Shown: in pieces, positions 16,323-24,964 of the stretch
Position numbering within the stretch: the first letter of the stretch is position 1
Layout of the letters: each line of letters opens with the position of its first letter
Origin: Bacteroidia bacterium
GTDB lineage: Bacteria; Bacteroidota; Bacteroidia; Bacteroidales; UBA7960
Direction: 5' to 3'
Length of the DNA stretch: 48,379 bases
Assembly: GCA_007695305.1 (NCBI GenBank)
Contig: REEA01000129.1
Location: 1-48,379 of the forward strand
The notes under the pieces: generated by a model
The model's input: the letters and a program-made list of their open reading frames with translations, nothing else
Told to the model about the DNA's origin: nothing
Database searches by the model: none
Position numbers and translations under genes: made by a program

Positions 16323-17222
16323 ATGCAAAAGGTTTTATTGATTCTGGCAGCCGGAATGGGCAGCAGATACGGCGGAATGAAACAGCTTGATGAAGTTGGC
16401 CCTTCCGGGGAAAGCATTATGGAATATTCAGTGTATGACGCGATCCGGTCGGGATTTGAAAAAGTGGTCTTCGTAATCAGGCGAAGCTTTGAAAACGATT
16501 TCAACCGCCGGATCATAAAAAAGATTAGTCCCTGTATACAAACAGACCTTGTCTTCCAGGAACTTGACGATCTTCCCGAACCATTTCTGTGTAACAAATC
16601 AAGAAAAAAACCCTGGGGAACCGGCCACGCCCTTTGGGTGGCACGGCAATCCGTTGAAAATCCCTTTGTGGTCATAAATGCCGACGATTTTTATGGCCGT
16701 GAAGCCTATGCTGTTATGGCAAATCATCTCGATACACTACCTGGAGATTCCCAAAGCCATTATGCCATGTGCGGTTACCGACTTGAAAACACCCTGTCGG
16801 ACCACGGACATGTTTCCAGGGGTGTCTGCAAAGTGGATGAAAACAATATGCTGGCCAATGTTACGGAATATACCCAAATACAGAAAAATGAATCGGGAAA
16901 GATCATCAGCAAGGAGAAAAATACGGCACTGCAACCCGATGAGATCGTTTCCATGAATTTTTGGGGTTTCACCCCCGATGTGTTTGATCACCTTGAAAAC
17001 AAAATGAAAAATTTTCTCGAAGAAGAAGCGCAAATTGATCAGTCGGAGTTTTTTCTTCCTTTTGTAATTGATGAGCTGATCTCCGAAAAAAAAGCCATGG
17101 TAAGTGTCTTACAAAGCAGTGCGCAATGGTTTGGGGTCACCTACCGGGCCGATAAGGAGGCAGCTCTGACAAGGATAGATCAGCTTGTAAAGAAAAATGT
17201 GTACCCGGAAAAACTGTTTTGA
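16323..17222 (+). CDS. NTP-transferase family nucleotidyltransferase
   Basis: This 299-residue cytosolic protein begins with LILAAGMGSRYGGMKQLDEVG, the nucleotide-binding loop of sugar-phosphate nucleotidyltransferases, and contains the metal-binding VVINADDFYG. The GTGHALWVARQ motif and the NFWGFTPDVFDHLE region fit the subgroup of about 300 residues found in Bacteroidetes and Firmicutes beside sugar-kinase genes. The sugar cannot be told from sequence. No left-handed helix repeats are present. Its stop overlaps the frame of the next gene, whose ATG follows after 5 bases, so they form an operon. Confidence 0.88.
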   Translation: MQKVLLILAAGMGSRYGGMKQLDEVGPSGESIMEYSVYDAIRSGFEKVVFVIRRSFENDFNRRIIKKISPCIQTDLVFQELDDLPEPFLCNKSRKKPWGTGHALWVARQSVENPFVVINADDFYGREAYAVMANHLDTLPGDSQSHYAMCGYRLENTLSDHGHVSRGVCKVDENNMLANVTEYTQIQKNESGKIISKEKNTALQPDEIVSMNFWGFTPDVFDHLENKMKNFLEEEAQIDQSEFFLPFVIDELISEKKAMVSVLQSSAQWFGVTYRADKEAALTRIDQLVKKNVYPEKLF

Positions 17223-17227
17223 TCATT

Positions 17228-17782
17228 ATGTTACCATATCATCCTAATGTTTTGTTAATCAGCGGTACGGGCAGCAATGTGGGGAAAACGACCCTGAGTT
17301 GTATGCTCCTTGAAAAATTCCGCCATATCGGTATTGTGGCTGTCAAAATTACACCGCACTGGCATCCGCAACCTGACAATATCCATATAATACATCAGGA
17401 GAATCATCTGATGATCATCAGAGAAACCAACCGCAATACCAGGAAGGACAGTTCCAGGATGTTGCGGAGCGGGGCTGATCGTGTGTATTTTGTTCAGAAT
17501 ATAATTGATGATGGCCTATTGAAGGCTTTTCCCATCATATTGAACGACATGGACAAAACAGCACCCATGATCATCGAATCGGCTGCAATGGGGAAATATA
17601 TCAAACCGGCGTGTCATTTTCACATTACCAGACCCTTATCTGCAACACACAAGTTACAAAACACCAATATTCCCATCGATCACCTGATCAGTTTTAACGG
17701 CTCAACTTTTGATTTTGATCTCGAACGCATCAGCTGGAATGACGAAAAGTGGATCATATCGCTGAAACCGGAAAAACAATAG
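17228..17782 (+). CDS. MobB-like P-loop GTPase-family protein
   Basis: This 184-residue protein carries a Walker A motif in SGTGSNVGKTTLS and a VAVKITPHWH strand after it, then DSSRMLRSGADRVYFV, closely following the MobB pattern (VIKH...DS.R...AGA). MobB assists guanylation of molybdopterin, but no other molybdenum cofactor gene is in the window, so another role is possible. I chose the ATG at 17228; the frame also opens with a TTG at 17219. It sits between the nucleotidyltransferase and the large activase with short gaps. Confidence 0.7.
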   Translation: MLPYHPNVLLISGTGSNVGKTTLSCMLLEKFRHIGIVAVKITPHWHPQPDNIHIIHQENHLMIIRETNRNTRKDSSRMLRSGADRVYFVQNIIDDGLLKAFPIILNDMDKTAPMIIESAAMGKYIKPACHFHITRPLSATHKLQNTNIPIDHLISFNGSTFDFDLERISWNDEKWIISLKPEKQ

Positions 17783-17806
17783 CGCAACGAACTCCTCCGC
17801 TTTTAT

Positions 17807-17814
17807 TATTTTTG
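17807..17814 (+). promoter_or_regulatory. -7 element upstream of the activase gene
   Basis: TATTTTTG at 17807-17814 matches TAnnTTTG exactly and lies 26 bases before the ATG at 17841. No good -33 partner is visible, so the activase may also depend on read-through from the upstream genes. Confidence 0.35.
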
Positions 17815-17840
17815 ATGTCTGGTTTTACCGGATATTTTTC

Positions 17841-20800
17841 ATGGAAAAAAAGAACAACATATTTGCCATCGATGCGGGTACCTTATCCATCAAGATGGTA
17901 TATTCCGAAAATGGACATATTCACCGTATCGCCTTCAAACATCACGGAGAGCCGGATCATGCCCTGAATATGATGCTTGAGAAACACGCCCTTGACTTAC
18001 AAAAAGGGCGATCGGTGGTGAGTGGCAAATATGCATCACTGCTCAGCGGGAATGACGATATAGTGGGCGTATCCCCTGCACCGGCACTGGTAAATGCATT
18101 AAAGCATCCGAAATATCGTGATATAAGGTACATTGTGGACATCGGGTCCTCCGGATTGGCAATGGCCGAAGTAATTGACGGCAGCCTGAAACGCTATGAA
18201 ACCAACTCATTGTGCGCAGCCGGTACAGGTGCTTTTTTGGATCAGCAAATGCATCGTCTTGGACTTTCGCATGATACCATCCACCGGATTCCTGTACTGG
18301 ATAATCCACCGGTTATTGCCTCCAGATGTTCCGTTTTTGCCAAAAGCGACCTGATACACCGCCAGCAGGCCGGATATACGGTGGAGCAACTCTGGAACGG
18401 ACTTGTGAAAGGACTTTCACAATCCGCATTCACAACGCTTTTCAGGGGAACAAAAGTCGAAGGCCCGGTAATGCTTATTGGCGGACTTACAAAAAACAAG
18501 GTTTTTCTTCACTATTTTGAATCATTGCTGGATGGTCAACGGATCATCATACCTGAACAAGCCGACTATTTCCTTGCCGAAGCACTGTATCAGTCACTGA
18601 AAGAAGATACATTGTTTGCAAATGGCCAAAAACCGAATCATAAGTCCCACAAGCAACACTATGAAAAACCACTTCTGTTCAGGGAATCGAAACAGGCTGC
18701 CCATGTACATTATAATGATGATTACGGCAATGAAGTGGATCTTTATAAATTAAGCAAAGGCGAAACCCTCCAAGCCTATGTTGGAGTTGATATCGGTTCA
18801 ACCAGTACCAAAATGGCTCTTCTTGATACCAGTGGAGATATCCGGCTGGGACTCTATGCCAGAACCAAAGGCAGACCCGTGGAAGCTTTTCAGCGCTTGC
18901 TTCACGGATTGTATTCCATTTGTCAGCAATATGATGTGACACTGATGATCCAATCACTGGGAACAACAGGTAGCGGCCGGAAACTGGTGGGTGCATTTGC
19001 CGGTGCCGATATGATAAAGAACGAGATTACCGCTCACCTGCAGGGCGCCATGAAAGAATATCCGGATGTAAAAACCATTATCGAGATTGGGGGACAGGAT
19101 GCCAAATATATCAGGGTGGAAAATGGCTGGATGGCCGATGCCAACATGAATTATGTGTGTGCGGCCGGCACAGGCTCATTCCTTGAAGAACAGGCCGCCA
19201 ATCTGAATATCCATCTGGATGAAATCAGCATGGTCTGCAAAGAGGTTGCCCCACCATACGCAAACCACAGGTGCACTGTTTTTATGGAACAGGATGCAAA
19301 TCAGCTACTTGCCAAGGGGCTGACCAAAAGCCAGGTGATGGCATCCATCCTTTATGCCGTATGTAAAAACTATCTGCATCGTGTAGTGCAACACCGCCCG
19401 GTGGAAGAACCAATCCTCTTTCTCGGTGCAACCGCAAAAAATGCCGGCCTCGTGGAAGCATTTCAAAATGTGTTGAACAAAACCATATTAACCTCACAAC
19501 ACAGTCACCTCATGGGAGCCATCGGAATGGCGGAAGTCTTACGTAAAGAAAAACTTCAGGAAACAAAATTTAAAGGCATTGAAATTAAAGATGTAAAGTT
19601 TAATCTTTCCGAAGAATGCTGTAAACTTTGCAACAACCATTGTCAAATCACCAGGCTTACCTCCATTGGCGGGGAAACATTGGCATCCTGGGGATATCAG
19701 TGCGGCCGCGAGGAGGGAGTGAAACCGGCCGCTAAAAACAAACCGCGGCAACCCTTGTCAAAAATGGCGACACTGGTCTACTCTGTTAAAAAACCTTTGA
19801 ACCCTTTGGGTACCATCTATTTTCCACAAGTGCTGCATTACTTTTCCTACAATCCTTTCTGGCAGGCCTTCTTCTATTCGCTGGGCATTGAACTCAGCCC
19901 TGTAACGATCAGTAACCCGTCATCAGATTCTCACTCCACCAGATCGCTCACCGATTGTTGTTATCCGGTAAAACTGGCCACTGATAGGGTTTTTTCCCTG
20001 GCGGAGGAAGGTAAAACACCGTTTTTCCTCCCTTATCATCTGCAAGATGAGGTCAACCCTAAAGCAGCTGCCTCTTTCTTTTGTCCGCTGTCACAAGCAT
20101 TCCCATCCTTGATGAAAAGTACATTCCGGATGCACAACAGGCAAACCGAGGGTATTATCGCACCTGTGATTGACTTTTCCAGGGAAGATGAAAGGAATAT
20201 CAAGGAATTGAAAAAAAGTCTGGGACATCTGTTTTCATTAAAGAAGGGAGCGGTTGAAAAAGCCTGGCAATCGGCAAAACAAGCCGGAAAACAATATATT
20301 GAAGAGCTTCATCGGCAAAGCACGCTTGCACTCAGCAGCAGCCGTTCAGAAGGGAAACCTGTTTTTGTGCTGATCGGAAGATCATACAATCTGCTGGATG
20401 ATATGTTGAACCTTGGGTTGCCGGAAGCCATCAGCCAGTATGGATACACTGTGCTTCCCCTGGATATGTTACCCGTCTCCCGTAAAGAACTACCAAATGG
20501 TTATGAAGACATGTATTGGTCTTATGGCCAGAAAATTGTAGTTGCCGCGCAATACATCAGACGCACACCCGGATTGTATCCCATATTCCTTACCAATTTT
20601 AATTGCGGACCGGATTCATTCCTGTTGGGTGTCTTTGAAAGAGAAATGCAAAAAAAACCTGCCTTAATTCTTGAGTTGGACGAGCACGGGGGTGACGGTG
20701 GTTATATTACAAGGTTGGAAGCTTTTTTTGACCGGGTTGACAACCATTATAAGCATCACAACAACCGGCAGGAAATGCCTGTTATAAATGAGAAAAAGCG

Positions 20801-21965
20801 GGTTGTTAGCCGGCTCACCGACCGGAAAGTGTATATCCCTCCGATGCATCCGGTTGCTTCGCGCCTGATGAGTGCAGGTTTACGCGGATATGGGATAGAG
20901 TCGGTCGCCCTGGATAAGGAAGACGCTGAAACCTATGCACTGGGAAGTTCTTTTACCCGGGGATCCGAATGTATGCCGGCAGCCAGTACCATAGGCTCTT
21001 TTATTCACCGCCTGGCAAAAGAACAACAAAACGGTACCGGGCATGAAAATTCCGCTCTCTTTATGCCTTGTACAAACGGCCCTTGCCGGTTTGGCCAATA
21101 TGCACGGCTTCACGACAAAATACTTCAGTCGCAAGACTTTTTCGCATCCATCGTTTCACCAAATTCCGATGACCATTACAGCGATATTACAGGCCCCATG
21201 CGGAAGCATCTCTTTAAGGCTCTGATGGTATCCGATATACTGGATAAACTGAAACACAAAATTCGTCCATATGAGAAAGATGCCGGCATCACTGACCGTT
21301 TGATGCAAGACTATGTAAGCCGTCTGGAAGGGGCCTTTGAAGACCGGGCAGATATAAAGGTAATCCTCAGACAACTGTGTGCCGATATCAGGGGAATCCG
21401 GGTATATGACGACCAAAAGCCGCTGGTTGGTGTTGTGGGCGAAATATATGTACGCAATTCTCCATTTTCCAATGCAAATCTGGTGGAAACCATTGAAGCG
21501 GCCGGAGGCGAGGCATGGGTTGCACCCATTATGGAGTGGCTGCATTATACGTCCGGTTTTGAAAAAAACCGGAATCTGTCAGATTGGCTCCACAGCAAAA
21601 TAGCCAACGGTGTGGTGTCCTGGCTGGAGAAAAGCTATCTGGGTATTTTCGGTAATTTATTGAAAAGCAGACGTGAACCTTCAATAAAGACCATTCGGCG
21701 TTACGGGAAGGAGTTTCTGCCGGATCAGATAGAGGGGGAGTCAATACTTACCATTGGCAGAAGTATTGCATTTATGCAACAGGGTGCCGATTTGGTTTTG
21801 AACGTTTCTCCTTTTGGGTGTATGCCGGGAAACATTAGCGCATCCATACTGAAAGATGTATCGCGTAAATACGGTATACCTCTGGTATCATTATTCTTTG
21901 ATGGTGAGGTCGATTTCTCCGGAATTCTGGAAACCTATATAGGCAATGTAAAAAAAGCCCCCTGA
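17841..21965 (+). CDS. Large acyl-CoA dehydratase activase-related protein (BadF/BadG family, DUF2229, HgdB-like)
   Basis: This 1374-residue fusion has two ASKHA ATPase domains of the 2-hydroxyglutaryl-CoA dehydratase activator type (about 1-260 and 312-580), a Cys-rich segment near 591-603 (EECCKLCNNHC), a DUF2229 region from about 650 and an HgdB/HgdC-related C-terminus with TNGPCRFGQY and NVSPFGCMPG. Domain 2 has the phosphate loop VGVDIGSTSTK, IGGQDAKYI, VCAAGTGSFLEEQ and HRCTVFMEQD. Domain 1 keeps CAAGTGAFLDQQ and ASRCSVFAKSD but its phosphate motifs are degraded (IDAGTLSIK, DIGSSGLA). Smaller homologues use ATP to push an electron from a 4Fe-4S cluster onto a dehydratase or reductase; the role of this long form is unknown. 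Its length fits my recollection of long fused family members. Confidence 0.9.
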   Translation: MEKKNNIFAIDAGTLSIKMVYSENGHIHRIAFKHHGEPDHALNMMLEKHALDLQKGRSVVSGKYASLLSGNDDIVGVSPAPALVNALKHPKYRDIRYIVDIGSSGLAMAEVIDGSLKRYETNSLCAAGTGAFLDQQMHRLGLSHDTIHRIPVLDNPPVIASRCSVFAKSDLIHRQQAGYTVEQLWNGLVKGLSQSAFTTLFRGTKVEGPVMLIGGLTKNKVFLHYFESLLDGQRIIIPEQADYFLAEALYQSLKEDTLFANGQKPNHKSHKQHYEKPLLFRESKQAAHVHYNDDYGNEVDLYKLSKGETLQAYVGVDIGSTSTKMALLDTSGDIRLGLYARTKGRPVEAFQRLLHGLYSICQQYDVTLMIQSLGTTGSGRKLVGAFAGADMIKNEITAHLQGAMKEYPDVKTIIEIGGQDAKYIRVENGWMADANMNYVCAAGTGSFLEEQAANLNIHLDEISMVCKEVAPPYANHRCTVFMEQDANQLLAKGLTKSQVMASILYAVCKNYLHRVVQHRPVEEPILFLGATAKNAGLVEAFQNVLNKTILTSQHSHLMGAIGMAEVLRKEKLQETKFKGIEIKDVKFNLSEECCKLCNNHCQITRLTSIGGETLASWGYQCGREEGVKPAAKNKPRQPLSKMATLVYSVKKPLNPLGTIYFPQVLHYFSYNPFWQAFFYSLGIELSPVTISNPSSDSHSTRSLTDCCYPVKLATDRVFSLAEEGKTPFFLPYHLQDEVNPKAAASFFCPLSQAFPSLMKSTFRMHNRQTEGIIAPVIDFSREDERNIKELKKSLGHLFSLKKGAVEKAWQSAKQAGKQYIEELHRQSTLALSSSRSEGKPVFVLIGRSYNLLDDMLNLGLPEAISQYGYTVLPLDMLPVSRKELPNGYEDMYWSYGQKIVVAAQYIRRTPGLYPIFLTNFNCGPDSFLLGVFEREMQKKPALILELDEHGGDGGYITRLEAFFDRVDNHYKHHNNRQEMPVINEKKRVVSRLTDRKVYIPPMHPVASRLMSAGLRGYGIESVALDKEDAETYALGSSFTRGSECMPAASTIGSFIHRLAKEQQNGTGHENSALFMPCTNGPCRFGQYARLHDKILQSQDFFASIVSPNSDDHYSDITGPMRKHLFKALMVSDILDKLKHKIRPYEKDAGITDRLMQDYVSRLEGAFEDRADIKVILRQLCADIRGIRVYDDQKPLVGVVGEIYVRNSPFSNANLVETIEAAGGEAWVAPIMEWLHYTSGFEKNRNLSDWLHSKIANGVVSWLEKSYLGIFGNLLKSRREPSIKTIRRYGKEFLPDQIEGESILTIGRSIAFMQQGADLVLNVSPFGCMPGNISASILKDVSRKYGIPLVSLFFDGEVDFSGILETYIGNVKKAP

Positions 21966-21983
21966 TCAAAGAACAGGGGGCTT
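21955..21983 (-). terminator. Terminator overlapping the activase stop codon
   Basis: Arms aagccccctg and cagggggctt form a perfect 10-base stem around a nine-base loop. The A-run just left of it (about 21951-21956) becomes a T-tract on the minus strand, so it best terminates the cold-shock gene transcript. The TGA of the plus-strand activase gene lies within the left arm and loop edge. It may also slow plus-strand transcription. Confidence 0.85.
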
Positions 21984-22025
21984 ACGCAGGACTTCAAGGT
22001 CCTGGTTTTCTCTAAAAAGGATGAT

Positions 22026-22217
22026 CTATGACAGTTTCACATTAGCCGCATTCATACCTTTTCTGCCTTCCTTCAGCTCAAAGGTAACTTCATCACCTTC
22101 TCTGACCTGATCAACCAGACCGGTTGCATGTACAAAAAATTCCTCTTCTGTTTCGTGATCCTTGATAAATCCAAATCCTTTAAGTTCGTTAAAGAACTTT
22201 ACTGTTCCAGTTTTCAT
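22026..22217 (-). CDS. Cold-shock domain protein
   Basis: This 63-residue protein is a complete cold-shock domain with both RNA-binding motifs, RNP1-like GFGFIKD and RNP2-like FFVHATGL. Such proteins bind single-stranded RNA and DNA and act as RNA chaperones in growth and cold adaptation. The first strand TGTVKFFNELKGFGFI is typical. The gene is monocistronic: it has its own promoter and leader of about 125 bases and ends in a strong terminator. Confidence 0.95.
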   Translation of the reverse strand: MKTGTVKFFNELKGFGFIKDHETEEEFFVHATGLVDQVREGDEVTFELKEGRKGMNAANVKLS

Positions 22218-22347
22218 AAAAATAAAATCATTTAATTAATTTGAATTGATATACCACAGTATTTGAAATGAAACTTTACTTAAGGAAGGTGTGTTTGAAG
22301 TCAAATAGAGCGGAAATCAATTCTGGTTACTTTTTTTAATTGCATGA

Positions 22348-22381
22348 CAAAGGTAATATAAAAAACCAGAGTATTTGCAAA
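22348..22381 (-). promoter_or_regulatory. Promoter of the cold-shock gene
   Basis: On the minus strand TACCTTTG (22355-22348) matches the -7 consensus exactly, with TTTG (22381-22378) upstream at a spacing of 22 bases. The start would fall near 22341, giving a leader of about 125 bases, the long-leader arrangement typical of cold-shock genes. Confidence 0.55.
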
Positions 22382-22428
22382 AATTGAAAAAATTTATTTA
22401 ATATTATTGTTTATGCCATCACTTCCTT

Positions 22429-23265
22429 TCAAAAACTTTCGTCTGATTGGGCAATACCCGAAATTCCCGCACCAATGGCGGTACAATAGGCTGCATGTGG
22501 CGGAAAATGGAATACAACATCGTACAGGCCGGCAAGTACGTTAAAAGTTTGTCTGGCCTGCGGGATATCAATCATCTTGCCTGACAATACAATATCCCGG
22601 TCTTTTTCAGAACGGGCAGCAAATATTCCCATCATACCAACTACCTGGAAAACCATGTTGAGAATCCCTTTACATATATCATTTTTGTCTGCCTGATCAT
22701 TCATTTTTCCAAAATTGGAAGCAGTAATGTTACCGGGAAGCTTTCCGATGTAATTATCAGAAGAGATATCACCAACACTCAGATCAATGTTTTCAAGCTT
22801 TCCATAGGTAGCTGCTTCAATAATATTATCAATATTTGAAAGGTTGGCCATGTTCTTTGATAACCCGGCAATGGTGCCACCACCCACACCGGTGCCACCA
22901 AGATGCTTAATGCATTTTCCGTGTGCTTTTACAAAAGCAGTACCGGTTCCCATGCTCACAATAATGGCCTGTTTCAGGCCGGTAAGAAACAAACCGCCCT
23001 GACCAATGGCCCTGAATTCGTCGACCTGGTGTATGGGTAAACCCAGAAGCTTGTCACCCAAAAAGGAAGCACCAACCCCGGTAACCATCACATTATCGAT
23101 GTCATTAAATGACAAATTGTTCACGTTTAAAAACTTACCCAATGCTCCCGAAGCAGAAGCTACCGGATCATTTGCCTCAACGGTTAAGGGTTGGATGATT
23201 TGCTTTTCGCGGGTGCCGACAATCTTGGTTGTGCTGCCCCCAATGTCAATGCCCAGATTCATCAT
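22429..23265 (-). CDS. coaW: Type II pantothenate kinase
   Basis: This 278-residue ASKHA kinase phosphorylates pantothenate, the first step of CoA synthesis. It has the phosphate-1 loop LGIDIGGSTTKIVG, a VTGVGASFLG segment, EFRAIGQGG, the phosphate-2 motif VSMGTGTAFVK, and GGTGVGGGTIAGL, which is characteristic of type II enzymes related to eukaryotic PanK. The ATG at 23265 (MMNLGID) is chosen; the frame opens three codons earlier at a GTG. Type II enzymes are uncommon in Bacteroidota, where type III CoaX is usual. The gene probably starts an operon segment with the LutA-like gene, 121 bases upstream. Confidence 0.88.
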   Translation of the reverse strand: MMNLGIDIGGSTTKIVGTREKQIIQPLTVEANDPVASASGALGKFLNVNNLSFNDIDNVMVTGVGASFLGDKLLGLPIHQVDEFRAIGQGGLFLTGLKQAIIVSMGTGTAFVKAHGKCIKHLGGTGVGGGTIAGLSKNMANLSNIDNIIEAATYGKLENIDLSVGDISSDNYIGKLPGNITASNFGKMNDQADKNDICKGILNMVFQVVGMMGIFAARSEKDRDIVLSGKMIDIPQARQTFNVLAGLYDVVFHFPPHAAYCTAIGAGISGIAQSDESF

Positions 23266-23386
23266 TTGGTGCACATTTTTTATTTTGATGGATTAAGTTG
23301 TGGAATGCCTGGTAAAACACCTCCATTACAGTCCGTTTAAGCGTTGTATTTGTTTTACCCTGATAAATGGGATAACCGCTTACAGG

Positions 23387-24136
23387 TCAGTTAATACCCT
23401 GTGCCAGCAGGTCCGCAATATGAATGGTTTTCAAGGGCAATCCCTGTTTGTCGATAAATCCCTGCAAATGCATAAGGCACGATGACTCTGTGGAAACAAT
23501 GTATGCTGCATTGCTGTCCAGTGCATGCTGCACTTTCTGTTCCGCCATGGCGGTGGAAATGGCTTCATGCTTTACGGAAAAAGTGCCGCCGAAACCACAA
23601 CAAACATCATGATCTTTCATTTCAACAATTTTCAGCTCCTTTACATTTTGCAAGAGCCTGCGCGGCTGGTGAGTAAGCCCGTAATCCCGGATTGCTGCAC
23701 ATGCATCATGAATGGTAACGGTGGCCGGAAACCGGGCACCCATATCTTCCATGCCCATAACAGTGACCAGAAAATCAGTAAACTCGAATATTTTTTTTGA
23801 CAACGCGTTGCTCTCGTTGTGTAAAGCCGAATTGTAAAACATTTTCCGATAATGGTTCCTGATCATCGCAACACAAGATGCCGACGGTCCCACTACATAA
23901 GCATAATTATTGAAATCTCTGATGACTTTTTCCCCCAGGTGCTTTGCTTCATCCCAATATCCGCCGTTATATGCAGCCTGTCCGCAACAGGTTTGTTCCG
24001 GGTTATAACCAAATTCCATGTGAACATGCTTTTTTTCGGCTGCATGCTTCAATACCTTCAGCATGCTGAATCCTGTATCCGGATACAGCTGATCCACAAA
24101 GCAAGGTATAAATAATCCTGTCAGGATAGTCATCAT
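23387..24136 (-). CDS. lutA: LutA/YkgE-like Cys-rich (CCG) Fe-S protein
   Basis: This 249-residue protein has two cysteine-rich CCG domains: FIPCFVDQLYP with QTCCGQAAYN in the first half and HDACAAIRDYG with VCCGFGGTFS in the second. The pattern is that of LutA/GlcF-type subunits, which bind an Fe-S cluster and work in L-lactate oxidation with LutB and LutC or in heterodisulfide-reductase-like complexes. Neither lutB nor lutC is next to it here, so its partner must be elsewhere. Two adjacent ATGs are possible (24136 and 24133). It follows rlmB by 15 bases. Confidence 0.85.
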   Translation of the reverse strand: MMTILTGLFIPCFVDQLYPDTGFSMLKVLKHAAEKKHVHMEFGYNPEQTCCGQAAYNGGYWDEAKHLGEKVIRDFNNYAYVVGPSASCVAMIRNHYRKMFYNSALHNESNALSKKIFEFTDFLVTVMGMEDMGARFPATVTIHDACAAIRDYGLTHQPRRLLQNVKELKIVEMKDHDVCCGFGGTFSVKHEAISTAMAEQKVQHALDSNAAYIVSTESSCLMHLQGFIDKQGLPLKTIHIADLLAQGIN

Positions 24137-24151
24137 TTATCTTTTAAGCGG

Positions 24152-24883
24152 TCAGTGGTAACGTTGCCTCAATGCTTCAAACAATATGATACCGGTTGCC
24201 ACAGATACATTTAGTGAGCCAATGGAGCCTTTCATGGGAATTTCAACCACATTGTCGGATGTTTTTCTGACAGCGGCTGAAACGCCCTTATCTTCCGAGC
24301 CCATCACAATGGCAAGTGGTTTGGTAAGATCACTGTTAAAGACATTTTCATGGCCTTTGCTGTCACAAGCAACAACCCTGATACCGCAGGCCTGCAAAAA
24401 GGCAATGCTTTGCAAGATGTTTGCTTCCTTGCAAACCGGAATTCTTGACAAAGCGCCGGCTGATGCCTTAATGGCATCAGGGGTGACATTTGCACTACCT
24501 TTCGCAGGTAAAACGACTGCATGGGCACCTGCACATTCTGCCGAGCGACCAATGGCTCCCAGGTTACGTACGTCAGTGACCCCATCCAACAGAACGAGCA
24601 ATGGTGTTTCGCCCCGTTCGAAAATGCCCGGAAGCAAGTCTTCCAGTGAATGATATTCGATGGCAGATATGTAGGCGATAACGCCCTGGTGATTCCCGGT
24701 GGTTACCTTTGACAGCCGCTCGGCCGGAACCATCTGAAAGGGAATCTTTTTCTTCCTGATGAGTGCAAACAGTTTCTGAAAAGTACTTCCCTGCAAACCC
24801 TTTTGGATAAGCACTTTTTCTGGTATCCGCCCGCTTTCCAAACTTTCCAGAACAGGATGTATCCCAAATATAAATTGTTCCAA
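24152..24883 (-). CDS. rlmB: 23S rRNA (guanosine-2'-O-)-methyltransferase RlmB (TrmH/SpoU family)
   Basis: This 243-residue SPOUT methyltransferase modifies ribose 2'-O of a conserved guanosine in 23S rRNA. The N-terminal substrate-binding domain begins IFGIHPVLESLESG; the knotted catalytic domain has LLDGVTDVRNLGAIGRSAEC, IVMGSEDKGVS and GSIGSLNVSVATGIILFE. The full family pattern is present. The start appears to be TTG at 24883, because there is no in-frame ATG nearby and the first residues align with family N-termini; a weak start may keep expression low. Confidence 0.93.
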   Translation of the reverse strand: MEQFIFGIHPVLESLESGRIPEKVLIQKGLQGSTFQKLFALIRKKKIPFQMVPAERLSKVTTGNHQGVIAYISAIEYHSLEDLLPGIFERGETPLLVLLDGVTDVRNLGAIGRSAECAGAHAVVLPAKGSANVTPDAIKASAGALSRIPVCKEANILQSIAFLQACGIRVVACDSKGHENVFNSDLTKPLAIVMGSEDKGVSAAVRKTSDNVVEIPMKGSIGSLNVSVATGIILFEALRQRYH

Positions 24884-24964
24884 ATTATGTCCGTTTAGTT
24901 AAATGAAAAATTGCCTGCCATATTATTTAGCGCCCGAAAAGCATACAAAGGTCGGAAAAATATT

